Counted from the first letter of the stretch, positions 1-12,054 are shown. The stretch: DNA of 64,000 nt from Poa pratensis (GCA_947311845.1 CAMZMU010000111.1:15176077-15240076), one strand, 5' to 3'. Translations and numbers: made by a program. Notes: a model not told the origin generated them from the sequence alone.

Positions 1-690
1 ACCAAGTTTGGATCCTTCTTAGTCAATCCAAAATGAATCTTTGGTGAGTTTTTTGTAAATTTCATGTTGCAAATCTCAAACCACCTCTCTTCGCACATGA
101 GAGTTCGTAGTTTGAGATGTGAGATTTCACACCATATTGAAGCATTTCTTGTTTAATTATATCTAGACCTTGCCTATCAGTTGGAGTTGTTAGTACATGA
201 CAAACTAAGAACATGTGCACTGGATTTTCATTTTTTTGATTTTTTTGAATATTTTGTGATTATTTCAAATTCGGTCAAATCTAAGTTTGACCAACATTTG
301 AACAAGTTTTAAACATGAAAATGAAAAACCAAGCTTGGATCCTTCTTAGTCAATCCAAAATGAAACTTTGGTGAGTTTTTTGTAAATTTCATGTTGCAAA
401 TCGCAAACCACCTCTCTTCGCACATGAGAGTTCGTAGTTTGAGATGTGAGATTTCACACCATATTAAAGCATTTCTTGTTTAATTATATCTAGACCTTGT
501 CTATCAGTTGAAGTTGTTAGTACATGACAAACTAAGAACATGTGCACTGGATTTTCATTTTTTTGATGTTTTTTGAATATTTTATGCTTATTTCAAAATT
601 GGTCAAATCCAAGTTTGACCAACATTTAAACAAGTTTTAAACATTAAAATGAAAAAATAAGCCTGGATCATTCTAAGTCACGCCAAAATG
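1..690. repeat. 327-bp tandem repeat, about two copies plus a partial third
   Basis: Positions 1-327 and 328-653 are near-identical AT-rich copies, and a degraded third copy starts near 654. Each copy holds the same landmarks in the same order: a start around CTTGGATCCTTCTTAGTC, a central GAGAGTTCGTAGTTTGAG, and an end with paired TTTGACCAACATTT segments. No reading frame spans it. It could be a satellite-like array or repetitive non-coding sequence of a larger transposon cut by the window edge. I cannot assign a family. Confidence 0.8.
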
Positions 691-1200
691 AAGGTTCTAT
701 GATTATTTTAATTTTTTTCTGAATTAGTTGGTCAACCCACACAAAATCCTACGAAGCTTCTGTGATTTAACCCTGGCCGTCCGATCATGCCGTCTAGAAG
801 GAAACCCCCCGATCCGCGCCAGTCCCAGTTCTGCGCTCTGATTGGCTGTTGATTTTTTTTTGAGAGGATGCTGTTGAATTTTTTTAGCTGCAGTGTTTCG
901 AACGCGCATAGGCCACGGCCCAACAATTTTTTTTAGCTGCAGTGTTTTATTAATTTCAAACGCGCATAGGCTACAGCCCAGAAAACTCGACGGCCCACGG
1001 CCCAAATCCTGTCGTGCCCTAGCTATTGCTCTTCTTATCCACTAACCCTGTCGTGCCCTAGCTATTTCCCCACCCTGTCGTGCCCTAGCTATTTCCCCAC
1101 CCTGTCGTGCCCGAGCTATTTCCCCACCCTCGCCGCCGCTCGCATTAGCTCGCCGCCGGTGATCGAGCTACGCCAGTAGATCCAGCCCCGCCGCCCGCCG
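691..1200 (+). promoter_or_regulatory. Upstream region of the 1201 gene, with internal repeats
   Basis: The segment 850-1000 contains two copies of a motif pair: TTTTTTAGCTGCAGTGTTT, then AACGCGCATAGG followed by CCCA. Between about 1040 and 1130 a unit of about 28 bp (core CCTGTCGTGCCCTAGCTATT) is repeated three to four times just before the coding start. No clear TATA box is visible. The repeats probably lie in the promoter or 5' leader; that is inference from position. Confidence 0.45.
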
Positions 1201-1764
1201 ATGTTTAGGAGGGGAGGTCGAATCGCCGGCCGCGGTGGCCATTCCGGCGGTGGCAACGGCGACGAGGAGCGGAAGGGGAAGAAGCGGGTTCCGGCTGACC
1301 CCGCTAGGAAGGCCGTGGCCGCTTCCGACGGCGCTCGTAAGCGAGGCGCGCGTGCGTGGACGAACCGCGGAATGCGGCCTCCGCCTGCGTACGAGCGCCG
1401 CGAGCTGCCTGCATATGACCGCCGCATGGCGATGGCGATGGCTGGAAGCTCCTCCGGTGCGGGGAGCTCCTCCATTGCTCGGGCACCGCTGCCGCCGCCG
1501 AAGAGGGAGGAGGAGGAGGAGCAGGAGCACCCACCGCGCAGCGGCCGCCCCCTCCTGCCCGGGGACTTCGTCTCCGACGAGGACCTGCCCTGGGTCACCT
1601 TGGAGGTGTTCCAGCGCAGCACAGAGGAGGAGAAGCGCCGTCAGATGGAGATTGAGCTCGACCAACGCCGCCTCGAGGTCAGGATTTACAGTTCCCTCCA
1701 CGACGTCATCGACATCAGCTCGGACTCCGACGCGGCCGGGCTATTCGACTCCGACGAGGACTAG
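1201..1764 (+). CDS. Small Arg/Gly-rich protein with C-terminal SIM-like motif, unknown function
   Basis: This is an intronless 187-residue frame with strong GC bias, typical of a grass gene. I do not recognise a named family. The N-terminus is Arg/Gly-rich (RRGGRIAGRGG, residues 3-13). Residues 22-56 are basic, and an acidic Glu run lies at 103-109. Residues 139-160 (STEEEKRRQMEIELDQRRLE region) look helical and charged. The tail ends with VIDI at 169-172 followed by SSDSD, and then DSDED. A hydrophobic VIDI core followed by acidic and phosphorylatable Ser/Asp residues is the known pattern of a SUMO-interacting motif. The basic and acidic make-up suggests a nuclear protein, which is inference. 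The first ATG was used as start. Possible polyadenylation-type sequence (AATGTTAATGTAATG) lies near 1931-1945. It could be a lineage-specific gene. Confidence 0.6.
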   Translation: MFRRGGRIAGRGGHSGGGNGDEERKGKKRVPADPARKAVAASDGARKRGARAWTNRGMRPPPAYERRELPAYDRRMAMAMAGSSSGAGSSSIARAPLPPPKREEEEEQEHPPRSGRPLLPGDFVSDEDLPWVTLEVFQRSTEEEKRRQMEIELDQRRLEVRIYSSLHDVIDISSDSDAAGLFDSDED

Positions 1765-2151
1765 GACTGAGCGGCGTCGCCGCCTCGTTGCCGCTGCCGC
1801 ACCCCCGGGGCTCCGGTATTAGCCCAATTTTGGGTCATAGCTAGGGGTAGGAGCAGCAGCGAACGTCCCCGCCTGTTTATTTTCAGTTCATCTCCGTGTG
1901 GCTTTTGAATCTATGAGCCACGAGCTTCTGTAATGTTAATGTAATGTACTGCAGTTTATCTACTATATGCGCCCCGCGGGTTTATTTTATCTTCATTTAT
2001 TTATGTTTTGCCTCGCCGGCGTTGCCGCGCTGCGTCGATGTCGCCGGAGAAGAAGAAGAAGAAGAAGAAGAAGAAGAAGCAGAGAAAGCGGCGCAGGGGA
2101 AGAGATTAAACGGTCGTCGTTGCTGACGTGGGTAATTGTGGGTCCCACCCA
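1765..2151 (+). other. 3' flank of the 1201 gene with a GAA microsatellite
   Basis: This is probably the 3' untranslated region followed by spacer. A GAA/GAAGAA microsatellite occupies about 2049-2083. I see no separate gene. Confidence 0.4.
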
Positions 2152-3458
2152 CACTAGTAGGAAAAGCCTTATCAGTGGCGCACCAAAAATGGATTCTGTG
2201 GCGCATCCCCAGAATTGCTGGGTGCGCCACAGAATCCTCGCCACTATTTTTTTTTTCTGTGGCGCACCATGGGCGTGCGCCACAGAAATCCACTTTCTGT
2301 GGCGCACCTGGCCTGGTGCGCCACAGAAATCCACATTTCTGTGGCGCACCTGCCTGGTGCGCCACAGAATTCTGAAAAAAATCAAAAAATTCAAAAACTG
2401 CAAAAAAATATTAAAAAGTTTCAGAAAAAATCAGAAAAATCAAAATATGAAATAATATGAAAAATCCTAATTATTGGAATTATTTTCAGATTTTTTGAAC
2501 TGATACCTTCCCGCTAGGTCACCCATCCTCAAATTGCTCCAACCCTTGTGCTACTCAAGTTCCACCCACTTCACCTACCCTTGTGCTACTCAAGTTCTTG
2601 TTGATATATATATCATATGTATCCTATTAAGTCTTGTATGTGTATATGTTATGTATATGTTATAAACGTGTGTTTTTAAATTTCAAAAACTTCTAAACTG
2701 TCAAAAGGAGATTCAAAAGTTTCAAAAGATCTAAAAAAAATCAAAAAACTTAAAAAGTTTCAAAAAATCCAAAAAATTCAAAAAAATTCAAAAAATCTAA
2801 AAAAATTAAAAAAAGTCAAGAAAAGTCAACAATCTTCTTTGTTATACATTTCTGTGTCTTTTTTACAATTTTTGAATTTTTAAATTTTTTTAAATTTTTT
2901 TTATTTTGCTGCGAAAAATCGTCTGTTTGAAATAACATTTTTTCTTTTGGAATTTGAGGAATCTGTGAATTCCTGACCGGGTAAACCCGGGTGGAATCGA
3001 ACTCGGATTTTTCTCACGTTTTTTTTGACATATTTTTTGCATTATTTCGACGTCGTATGCAAAATTTATGGCCGTTACAAGTTTTTTTTCCTGTTTGTTG
3101 CAGAAAAGGTCAAAATTTCTATACCTACTAGACACTCATACGTAACTATATGTCAAAGGATTCTATTTATTGAAATTTTTATCATTTTCTTTTACTTCCT
3201 GCAAGACAAAAGAGACGATCCACGGGGGGGGGGGGGACCCGCCCCCCGGATAACTTTCTGTGGCACACCTGGCCATGTGCGCCACAGAAATGTGACTTTC
3301 TGTGGCGCACCTGGCTAGGTGCGCCACAGAAAGTCACATTTCTGTGGCGCACATGGCTACTATAACTTTCTGTGGCGCACCACGCCTGATTTCTGTGGCG
3401 CACCAATTAAGGGTGCGCCAGAGAATGTAATCTATCTATAAGAGTTTTCCTAGTAGTG
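2152..3458. mobile_element. Small non-autonomous CACTA (DTC) transposon
   Basis: The left end reads CACTAGTAGGAAAA and the right end, on the other strand, reads CACTACTAGGAAAA, which is the hallmark CACTA terminus. Flanking trinucleotides are CCA and CCG, an imperfect 3-bp target duplication. Sub-terminal repeats built on TTTCTGTGGCGCACC and its reverse complement are packed into 2175-2375 and 3250-3425, as expected for transposase-binding arrays. The interior is AT-rich low-complexity sequence with no transposase, so the element depends on proteins made elsewhere. A G run (about 3225-3236) lies near the right sub-terminal block. Confidence 0.85.
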
Positions 3459-4108
3459 CCGCCTCCCTATAATCCTAACTGACTGCGATTAAGAGCAATG
3501 AGTTAGGGAAGATATTTGAGCTCAATGAGACGTCGCATGTGAGCTATTACAACCAACAACGTCGTTCTCCAGTGAATAGCATGAAAAGGTGTAGTACCTG
3601 GGCTATTCGCCCGTTGGATGTGTGAGGTACTGGAAGTACATAAAAATTGAATAGTACCTGTACGTGATTAGCGCTCTGGCCGCGTAATCAATGTACCAGA
3701 GGAATTAGCTAGCACTTTGATTTGGTATTCACGTTGATAGGAACCAATCAGATCTTGGGACTCGTGCGTGATGTATTCTTTTGATCCAAGTAGTATACTG
3801 CTTGATTCATGTTTCTTTTCCTTGGCTGGAGCAGTTCCAATTGATCCAGCGACGGTGTTGTGCCCATGTCGGACTCGGCGGGATAGCCTGTGACCGCAGC
3901 TGCTTTGCCGATCGTAACTCTGATTGAAACGCCGCCGAAAAAATCTCGATCACGTAGGTCTGGACGTCTGGTCAGCTGATGCTGCTTGATTTTCCCGGCG
4001 CGATGCTGTCGCGTAGCTCCCGCGAGAACTCAAGGCGGTGAATCCTCCGTCAGCCTGCACAGCGTATGGTGGACGGTTGATGGAGTAGAGGCGCTGCCAC
4101 GGCATATG
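3459..4108. other. Spacer without recognisable gene
   Basis: No reading frame with recognisable composition, no RNA gene and no terminal inverted repeats are visible here. Confidence 0.4.
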
Positions 4109-5123
4109 GGGCCTGTTTGGTAGGCTGCATGCCTTTCTCACCTGCGACGGGGCAGGCTCTGGAGGGCAGTGCTGAGTAGAGCCACCCCTAAAACCATGTT
4201 GTGCTTGTTGTTTGGTTGCCCGCATCGCATCGGTTGGGCAAACAACTCCTCTTTGTTTGGTTACATGCAACTTTTAATTAGCCTCACCTAATTTCACATG
4301 GGTGAAGTTACCACCTACTGGTTACATGCATCTGTACAAGGAGACGCTATGGCGGCGGCGGAGATGGACGACGACAACACGACATGACGGTGGCGAAGCT
4401 CGACGGGAGACGCCATGGCGACAACAGAGCTGGATGGTGACGAAACCGCATGACGGCGGCGGAGCTCGACGGGACACGACATGGCAGCGGCGGAGCTTGG
4501 CGACGACGACACAACATGGTAGCGGTAGAGCTCGACGACGACGAAGAGAGGAGGTTGAAGAAGACACGTACAACAAGAACAGTCTAAATACGCATCTACA
4601 ATAGCAGATCTATCCATCTACAAGCAACGAAACGCAAAACTTACAACACGATAGTTGTGCGGAATGATGAGATGCAGCTACTCCTCGAAGGAAATCGCAA
4701 ACGGTCAACTGTGTGCGACAAGATCTTCAAAATTCGGTCAAAAAAGCTTCCGACAAGAACATGAAATTAGGACTGCACGGTTAACAAAAGCTCGAACTGA
4801 TCGCGGGAATGGAACCGCAGCATCAAACCGCATCATTTAGGTGTACAACATTTTTTGATTTGAGCAGTGTATGAAGAATTGGAAGAGGGTAAGTGGAGAA
4901 GAGAGTGAGGGGAAGAACGAGGCTGCATGAGCAGCGCTCCTTTTTGCAGCTGCGGGGCATGGCTCCGTGGAAACGGTCGATTCGGCCGTTCCTCCAGGGC
5001 CTGGCCCGAGGGTGCTTTGAGTAGCGTGCTATGCAGGCCCAAGAGAAGAAACGAGCAAGCAAACAGCAGGAGGTCGCAGCTGGCGGGCCGGGCCACCCTC
5101 GCTGCAGGCTACCAAACGCGCCC
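4109..5123. mobile_element. MITE-like or Harbinger-like element with GGGCCTGTTTGGTAG ends
   Basis: The left end GGGCCTGTTTGGTAGGCTGCA and the right end (opposite strand GGGCGCGTTTGGTAGCCTGCA) are imperfect inverted repeats. Both are flanked by ATG, giving a possible 3-bp target duplication. GGGCCTGTTTGGT ends are common among grass Tourist/Harbinger-like and other MITEs. The interior at 4345-4560 is a degenerate minisatellite of roughly 45 bp (GAGCTCGACGGGA-like units). No transposase is present, and the superfamily is uncertain. Confidence 0.5.
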
Positions 5124-5885
5124 ATGGTGTCGGTCAGGCATCTGTGCGGGACGCCGCCGTAGATTGGATCGCCAGCACGAAACGCCGCCACCAGATTGGA
5201 TCGCAGAAGCTGCACACTCGGAACGCCGCCGCAGTAGTTGTCGACGAAGTCGAACGCGTCGAAGTCAGATGCGATCTAGCCGGTCAGATGCGATCTACCT
5301 GCCGTTGTCGATGAAGATTGGAGCCACCAAAACCGTGAATCCAGCGCGCGTTCTTCCCACAGACGGCGCCAATTGACATAGAGTTATCACGACAAATAGT
5401 TCCGTCGGCTGATAAACAAGGATTTACCCAGATTCGATCCCTCATGGTGAGGTAAAGACCTACATCCTGCTTATTTGATTTGTATTGATGTATGATTACA
5501 TGGTGGCCGCAATGGCGATGAGGTGAGACGTGGTCTCGCTATGGCTATGTGTGTATGTTGTATCTCTTGTTTGTTGTTCTAAAGGGTGCCCCTGTCTGGC
5601 CTTATATATGCAACCAGGTAGGGTTTACATGAGTTATAGTAGACTACGTCTTGGAGTTCTTGCCTCCAGGTATATCTTCTGCTGGGCCGTATCGGGTATG
5701 CCAATGGTGGGGTGCCCGGAGGGTATGCCCACGTCACCCGTGGTAACAAAACATGTTCTATAGAGATTCTTGTGCCAAGCATATAAAAGATTATTCTAGT
5801 GACGGTCTAGGGCGGCATGGGGTGTCCCTCACCTTCCCCGCCAGCCCCCTCTCGTACGATTCCTCTTCTCGTTGTCCATGGAAAC
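5124..5885. other. Spacer with a possible retrotransposon-derived fragment
   Basis: About 5400-5530 resembles a common Triticeae repeat in which a 'gataaacaaggatttaccc' start leads to a 'catggtgaggtaaagacc' segment. I recognise this only loosely and can see neither LTR boundary nor coding domain. No gene is supported. Confidence 0.25.
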
Positions 5886-5967
5886 GAAACAATATTAACT
5901 AATTACATGTAGAAAGACATGTTATGTATTCTTATTATTTGAATATATATAGTTTATCTACCTTTGA

Positions 5968-7311
5968 TCAATTGAGTGGCTCAAGGGACTTTAAAGACTG
6001 CTTATCCTTGTCGTTTTTCTCATTGCGAGCAGGCTCTATGGCAGGGTCTTCCTGCGTTGAAGCTACAGGCGACAATGCAGGTGCATTTGCGAAAGCTTCA
6101 ATACCATCAGCCTCGCTTTGACGGCTCATCACCGTGGGATTTGACGGAAGGAGACTCTGATTCGGAAGAACCAAGGTGAAAATTTTCAAACTATGTACCA
6201 ATTCATATATATGTGTGTTAGAAATCCTATAATGTATATTCAAAGTAGCTAGCATAATGAACACCTTATGCTGTTTTGTTATACAAAAATAATCTTCATG
6301 GCTCCTTTGATTTGGAGGAACTATGGAGGAAAAGTGAAGGGTTAGCAAAATTTTAGGAGATGGTACTGTTTACTCCTTTGATTCACAGGAATGCTTGGAA
6401 GGAAAACCACAGGATTTTTTCCTCTAGATATCATTTTCAATGCAAAACTTAGAGGAAAAAAATCCATTCACACCTCATGTTTTGATTCCCGTGCACAAGA
6501 AACGAGGCAAAGGTTTGCACCGGTCATCCTTTCCCATTCCTACCTCTCTCATATTCCTTTGATTTTCCTACCCTACGATTCAAACAAGCCCTCAAACTAT
6601 TTGTGAAATAATTGGCACTCTTTCTCACGTTGCTCTCTGGAATTTCCTTTCAGATTCACATGTCATTTCTTTCTAGCATATGTTGGTCATTGGGTTCAAA
6701 TTTTCATTGGATCGATAAGACCACATATGCTAAACTGGTTTTGCTTACGCGCGAGCAATCCATTCATGACGTGGTATAGAAGATGCCTTATCCTTCTGCA
6801 ACACACCTATGCTTCCAGTGCAACAGATCTAGGAAAATGGGCAGTGAGCTCGAGCACCTATTCTTTCGCTACACCAGATCTAGGAGAAATGTGCAACTAA
6901 ATTTCCTTGAACTCTAGACTAGAACCAACGAATATAATGAAATGGAAGCCAAAACAAAATCTTTGTGTGGTATAACCAAAAAAATGTGCTCGCATTAAAT
7001 TATTCTCGACGATAAAGATGAGCGGCACGTCACATGGAAATGGCATTGTTTTTTTGTGTGGTATAACCAAAAAAATGTGTGCAACATACACAATACTGTC
7101 TTTGAGACAAATGTATAAAACATTACTGTTCTTTGCACAAGTAGTTTTGCAAGTTTTGAGAGGCTTAAATATCGGCTATATTTTTCTTAGGGGGTGAGTG
7201 CGACCCAATTATTCCAGCTTGTAGACGAGGACTCGCTTCTCATAGACATGGTTGCAAGATCAATACCAATGTGTCTCTTGATTTCTCTTTCAATAGTAGC
7301 TCTCTCTGGTG
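5968..7311 (-). pseudogene. Broken copy 1 of the duplicated unknown gene (two exon remnants)
   Basis: On the minus strand, the block 7311-7195 corresponds to the middle exon of the intact copy (17245-17111), and 6172-5968 corresponds to its last exon. The middle-exon remnant has lost one base relative to copy 2, which shifts the frame into a stop. The last exon still reads to a matching end (SLKSLEPLN against SLKSLEPID), but the AG splice acceptor in front of it has become CG. The first, Gly/Arg-rich exon is missing altogether. It therefore looks like a dead paralogue. Function is unknown. Confidence 0.6.
6299..6591. mobile_element. Tourist-like MITE inserted in copy 1
   Basis: The ends GGCTCCTTTGATTTGGAGG and, on the other strand, GGGCTTGTTTGAATCGTAGGG are imperfect inverted repeats. 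TCA flanks the element at 6296-6298 and 6592-6594. Copy 2 of the host duplication shows the unoccupied site near 15738, which confirms the boundaries. The 3-bp duplication fits PIF/Harbinger (Tourist-type), though the TCA target is not the usual TWA. Confidence 0.7.
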
Positions 7312-7970
7312 CACAAAAAAACACTTGTTAGAGTTGAAGGGTAAATTTGTGGATGGGTTGGCACATAATTGTGGTGAAGTAAAAAAATCTCAAATTAGCC
7401 AATCTCGTGTTAGAAATATTTGGAAATCTAACTAGATCTTGCTAGTTATGTTTGGATGTATATATACGTTTTGGTTTCTTTTCTTTTTATGGAGTATAAG
7501 TAATAATCAGAAGGAATGGCTGGCTATGGTTGTCGCTAGATCTTGACATTTTTCGACATTGATATAGGGAATATTTGATGAAAAATTCCTCTCTACTACC
7601 AATGAAGTAGCACCATATGATATTTCACCCCACAAAATAATTGCCTATATCATCAAGATAAATATGGTACCAGGAAAACAATATGGTACATATAGATACA
7701 TTGTTTCTCATTGAAGGCTATAATTTCATTTTCTTAAGTTTCAAATTGACTTCAATGTTTAAACCTATGTTGTGATTTTTTAAAATCTACTCCGTCTATT
7801 TTTTGCCTCATTTACACCTAAATCTAGTCATTACATTGTCGTGGGACTATTCATATTCAAGATTAATCCAAAATCGGTAGCCCAGACAAATGCCCATCAC
7901 AAGTGTATTTCACACTTGTAAAATCTTTACTACGGAAAGTGAAATTTTGGACAATAATTGTCCACCGTAA

Positions 7971-8714
7971 TAGTTACTACGGAAATCGTAGGCACCCCTT
8001 TCCCCCAAACAATTAAGACCGGGACCTACAAACAATATTGTGTCACAACTATGATGACTTGTTGAGATGGTCTATTTTTTCATGGGTTTTCGCATAAATG
8101 TGGTATGCTAAGTTCTTAAATTACCCCCTAATATAATCACACATTGGAATATTTTACAAAGGAAACTCAATCTTGTTATTTTATATGGAGATATGGTTTG
8201 ATTTCTTCTGTGTAGAAATTAATCACGAGAGAGGAAAGGTTGGCTATGATTTTGTCGACACATAAGTGCAATCCTACACAAACATATATATCATTACTCG
8301 AGTAATTTCTTCATTCTACAAGAATAATTATGCAATGATATGCGTCATGAGATTATTCATCTATGTCCGACAAGACATCGCACGAGAAGGATGATAAATG
8401 AGAGATAACTTAACTTTTTTTCAGATTAATACATTTATTAATCTTTATGAATGTTTAGGACAATTGTACATTATGAAACCTGGGACTAGGTAGTACTATA
8501 ATTAGTCTATCTCTTTTGTGTCTTGCTATATGTGAATGATTTAAACATAGAAAGTGCAATTCACACGAAAACTCGCAAACTAGTACCTAATTGTACATTA
8601 TAAAGGGATGTTTTTAATCCCGTCCACCTAGTGGAAGACGTTCGGGGGGGGGGGGGGGGGGGGGGGGGCTGGAGTGCGATTGCAGCCTTAAGAGTTAAGT
8701 TGTAGGTTGGTATG
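7971..8714. other. AT-rich spacer with a poly(G) tract
   Basis: No gene is visible. A run of more than 20 G sits at about 8645-8668, close to the CACTA element that follows. Confidence 0.45.
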
Positions 8715-10740
8715 CACTAGTGGAAATAGGCCTACTAGTGGCGTGTCTATTTGACCTCTAGTGGCGCCACTGATAATGGTACCAGTAACAGAAATACTAG
8801 TGGCTTCTCTACAGGCCGAGACACCATTAGCATGTATTCCTAGACAAAAAAAAAAAATCCACGGCAGCAGAATGAGCACTTGGCTCACTTTTGCTGCCAT
8901 GGCATCATTTACAACATTTTAATAACAATACTATCATAACAAGAACTTCTACACAGAGTACCATAACAAGAACTTCTCAACAAATTAATATAACACTAAC
9001 TTATTTTCACTAATACCGAACTTTTGACAATGCAAAGTGACATAAGTCGGAACACTAGATTATCTCCAAATTCTTGCCCATGTGGAACACACTCTACTCA
9101 TGCTTGGCCAAGGCGATGCCGCCCTCAACGTCCGTCTTGTATGAAACACGACTGACAGCTCCTTCTGCTCCAAGGTGGAGGCTAGCTCTTCCTTCACTCG
9201 GGATGCCCTCATGTGTGCTAGTCTCCCAGGTAGTTTCTAGGATGAAAAAACAAAAAGCGCAAATTATATACCGTCACACATGCATAATAATCACAAAATC
9301 GAGAAGATAAATAAGTTTAGAAACATAACATCTTGCTCATGTTCATATTTGTGGCCATAAAACAGGTCACAAAGGAACCTTGATGTAGGTACCAATTGTC
9401 AGTAGGAGCTGAAGGAGGCGGGCTTTCACATGGTCCACAAGACCGCTGCATTGGGCAAGATGGTAGACTGATATGGGTCATTAGCACCCTCGTCCACATC
9501 CATCTTGGTGTCCTGAGCTTCTTGGCGTCGTCACCCTAGTCCACAATGTTCGTCCAGATTGCAGTCATCGTGGTTTGTGGTAAAGTTAGAGAACAATGAA
9601 CTATTTGTCCCTGGTCAGTCAGACGGTTGGGAAACAAACGCCTCCTATCCTACGTCGTGCAAACGGGTCTTGGTGGATGTTTTCATCACGTCGACATGGT
9701 ACGTGGAACCATGCGCAACCGATTCACCTTGGAGCCGGTTAACTCATTAAACTCAGCTCTCACGTTACATGGTACATTTTGTGAAACAAAAGCAAACGAA
9801 ACAAATATTTTATAAATAAGGATCCACAAGTTTTTATAAAGTGTATGAAAATTAAGTGTTTTTTAATTGCCACCGAACTCAAGTGGCCCTCACGAAGCTT
9901 AACGGTGAACGGGGATCCACTATTTGATTCACTCGCGCAATGCGACTTGAATATTTGACACGACACCATATCCTAAATCAAAATTTCATTTTCTAAATCA
10001 TTGTACATGCATCTAAATATAAATTTTATCAACACGTATATAACAAGATTTCATCAATTAAGTATAAATATTCATTCATCTAAGTCTCACAACAATGTAC
10101 TATAACATTTCATCTACTAGTAGCTTAAATTTCTAGCACATTTCATCCGGCATTGAATATGCATTCATCTAGTGGGTTAAACAAACCTGCAGGGCGACCC
10201 CGACCGAGGGTGTGGCGGCAACAGCTAACGAGAGCAGAGATAAGGGAAGAGAGAGGACACGATATTGGCCTTACCGAGGTTGTGTCGGCAGCGTCCGAGA
10301 GCAGCGCAACCGGATGTCTACGGCGGAGCAGCGACGCGTAGGCGTGGCGTAGGACGGGACGTGGCGGCGACGACGCGGACGTAACAAACGGGCAGTGGCA
10401 TCGAAGATTGAGAGAGAGGGGGAAAAGATGAGACTGGAGTGGGAAGACAATTAGTGTGACTCATCACCCCTTGCTGCACGGTGGCTATTTTTTGGTGAGG
10501 GCTGGGTCATACCAGTGGAACTGCACGCCATTGGTATCCTATTATTAGTGGCGTGTGTCGATAGCCCACGCCACTGGTATTACGGGTCCGATCGGACAAT
10601 CTGGGACCACCTATCAGTGGCGCGTCAAATTTACGAACATGCCACTGAAGGGGCATTGGAAAGTAATCCGCCACTAGTAATATTAATGGCGCGTGTAGAG
10701 AAGACGTAACTAATACGAGGTCTTCATTTTCCTACTAGCT
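8715..10740. mobile_element. Non-autonomous CACTA transposon with ATG target duplication
   Basis: The left end is CACTAGTGGAAAT. The right end, read on the other strand, is AGCTAGTAGGAAAATG, so its outermost two bases are mutated. ATG flanks both sides (8712-8714 and 10741-10743), a perfect 3-bp target duplication. Sub-terminal copies of ACTAGTGGCG, CAGTGGCG and their complements crowd 8740-8830 and 10510-10690. The motif differs from that of the 2152 element, so the two belong to different families. No transposase frame is recognisable in about 2.0 kb. Confidence 0.8.
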
Positions 10741-11043
10741 ATGGTTTCTTCTGCGGGAGTGGAACAAGGGGATACAAAGTCAAGATGGGTGTGGGTTTCA
10801 TGTTCTTTCAACAGAGATAATATCATGTCCATGGAACATGCAGAGGTACAATCACTGCAACATGCATCGTTGTTTGTGCATGTGTTCAAATGCACTCATA
10901 CTCCATCATAGGTGTACGTGGGATTGGTATGTCTGCCAATATCAATGTGTCCCGCATGTTATATAAGCATGCATTGTCGTTTAGCGGTAATTTTGTGGGT
11001 TCTCACATCAACATTACAAATGAAATACTTGTGGGAGCACCAG

Positions 11044-12054
11044 ATGGCTCCCGCTGTTGAAAGGCCCCATGAGGAGTTTTTTAGTAAGGCCTCTTTTTAT
11101 GATCGGGAACAGTTCAAACATCCACTTGATGCATCATCACCTTTTCGAGGATCCGGACAGTTTTACTTGGGGATCGGGGTCACACCTATTAGGTAACTTT
11201 TTAGTTAAAATTCACATATGCTCTTGAGCTCATATGTTTTTGCCCTTTTTTAAAAAAACTAGTAAAACATTTCAAAATTTCTGAAAAATTGGTAATGGCC
11301 ATATACAAGTGTTCTACATATATATCGAGTTTTGTAGTGAAATGTCATTTGTGGCGCTATGTGAAAAAACAGAGGCCAAAATGGGATTAAAATATATTTT
11401 TTGAGCGCACTGATTTTTTTTTTCGCAAAGAGCACCACACATGTCATTATTACCAAAATTGGCACATATTTAGAACACTTGTATATGTTTATCACCAATT
11501 TGTTTCATAATTTTCTCAAATAACTTACTATTTTTTTATACGGGCAGAAGCATGTGACACTGGGAGCCAAAACGACACTCCCCATTTTTTTAGATCGATG
11601 TACTTGGCTCAATTGAATTGTAAAACTTGATTTCTAAGAAGTATATTTGAAAGTTAAAAGATTCTCTGAAAATGAATATTTTATGTGGTTCCTTCACACT
11701 TATGTCTAAAGATAACCTTACTATGAGAAATTGGCGGAGATAAGAAATGTTATTTTTTTTATGTAGAGGAAACAATACAACACCTATTTATCTCGTCTTT
11801 GCCCACCTTACTTGGCATCTTGTTTGTTTAACTTTTAATACATCATCTAATATCATGAATATGTTTAAGAATTGGTTGAATGCAATTGATAAGAAAAATT
11901 AAAACACTGATTCAAGCGGAAGTTTGTACTTTGCTTTGCGTAATATGACATGTTTCAAAAGATTATGTTTCTAATAAGTGTCCCTCTTTTTTGCAGGCTA
12001 CCCCTTTTTTCTACCCTTTTGGATCTGCATGCGGTACTTTCTCCATATGCTTGA
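11044..12054 (+). CDS. Possible two-exon small gene or gene fragment, unknown
   Basis: A candidate first exon at 11044-11192 begins with ATGGCT and reads MAPAVERPHEEFFSK, with a codon-like composition unlike its surroundings. It ends in ATTAG|GTAAC. A pyrimidine-rich acceptor TTTTTTGCAG|G lies at 11987-11996. Joining 11044-11192 to 11997-12054 keeps the frame and ends at TGA, giving a product of about 68 residues. I do not recognise it. The intron holds a short palindromic repeat (ATATACAAGTGTTCTA at 11303 and its inverse near 11474), probably an old transposon. It may be a remnant of a longer gene whose 5' part was lost next to the CACTA insertion. Confidence 0.25.

Larger units (their letters stand above)
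5886..7970. repeat. Duplicated segment, copy 1 (pairs with 15335-19570)
   Basis: Many blocks align in the same order and orientation with 15335-19570. Examples are the AGAAAGACATGTTATGTATTC block (5910 and 15360), the exon blocks described separately, the GTAGTTTTGCA block (7140 and 17080), and the CATTACATTGTC block (7830 and 19430). Copy 1 is shorter. It lacks the 1.7-kb exon-bearing stretch of copy 2 and the Mutator-like insertion, but has its own 293-bp MITE. Confidence 0.75.

Noticed and set aside
1116..1822. Several long overlapping frames on both strands around the 1201 gene
   Set aside because: They are shadows caused by high GC content. Only the 1201 frame has the acidic-tail composition of a protein and a clean ATG-to-stop span.
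2160..3430. Regular GGTGCGCCACAGAAA repeats as a possible CRISPR-like array
   Set aside because: They are inverted sub-terminal repeats of a CACTA transposon in plant DNA, with no unique spacers or cas genes.
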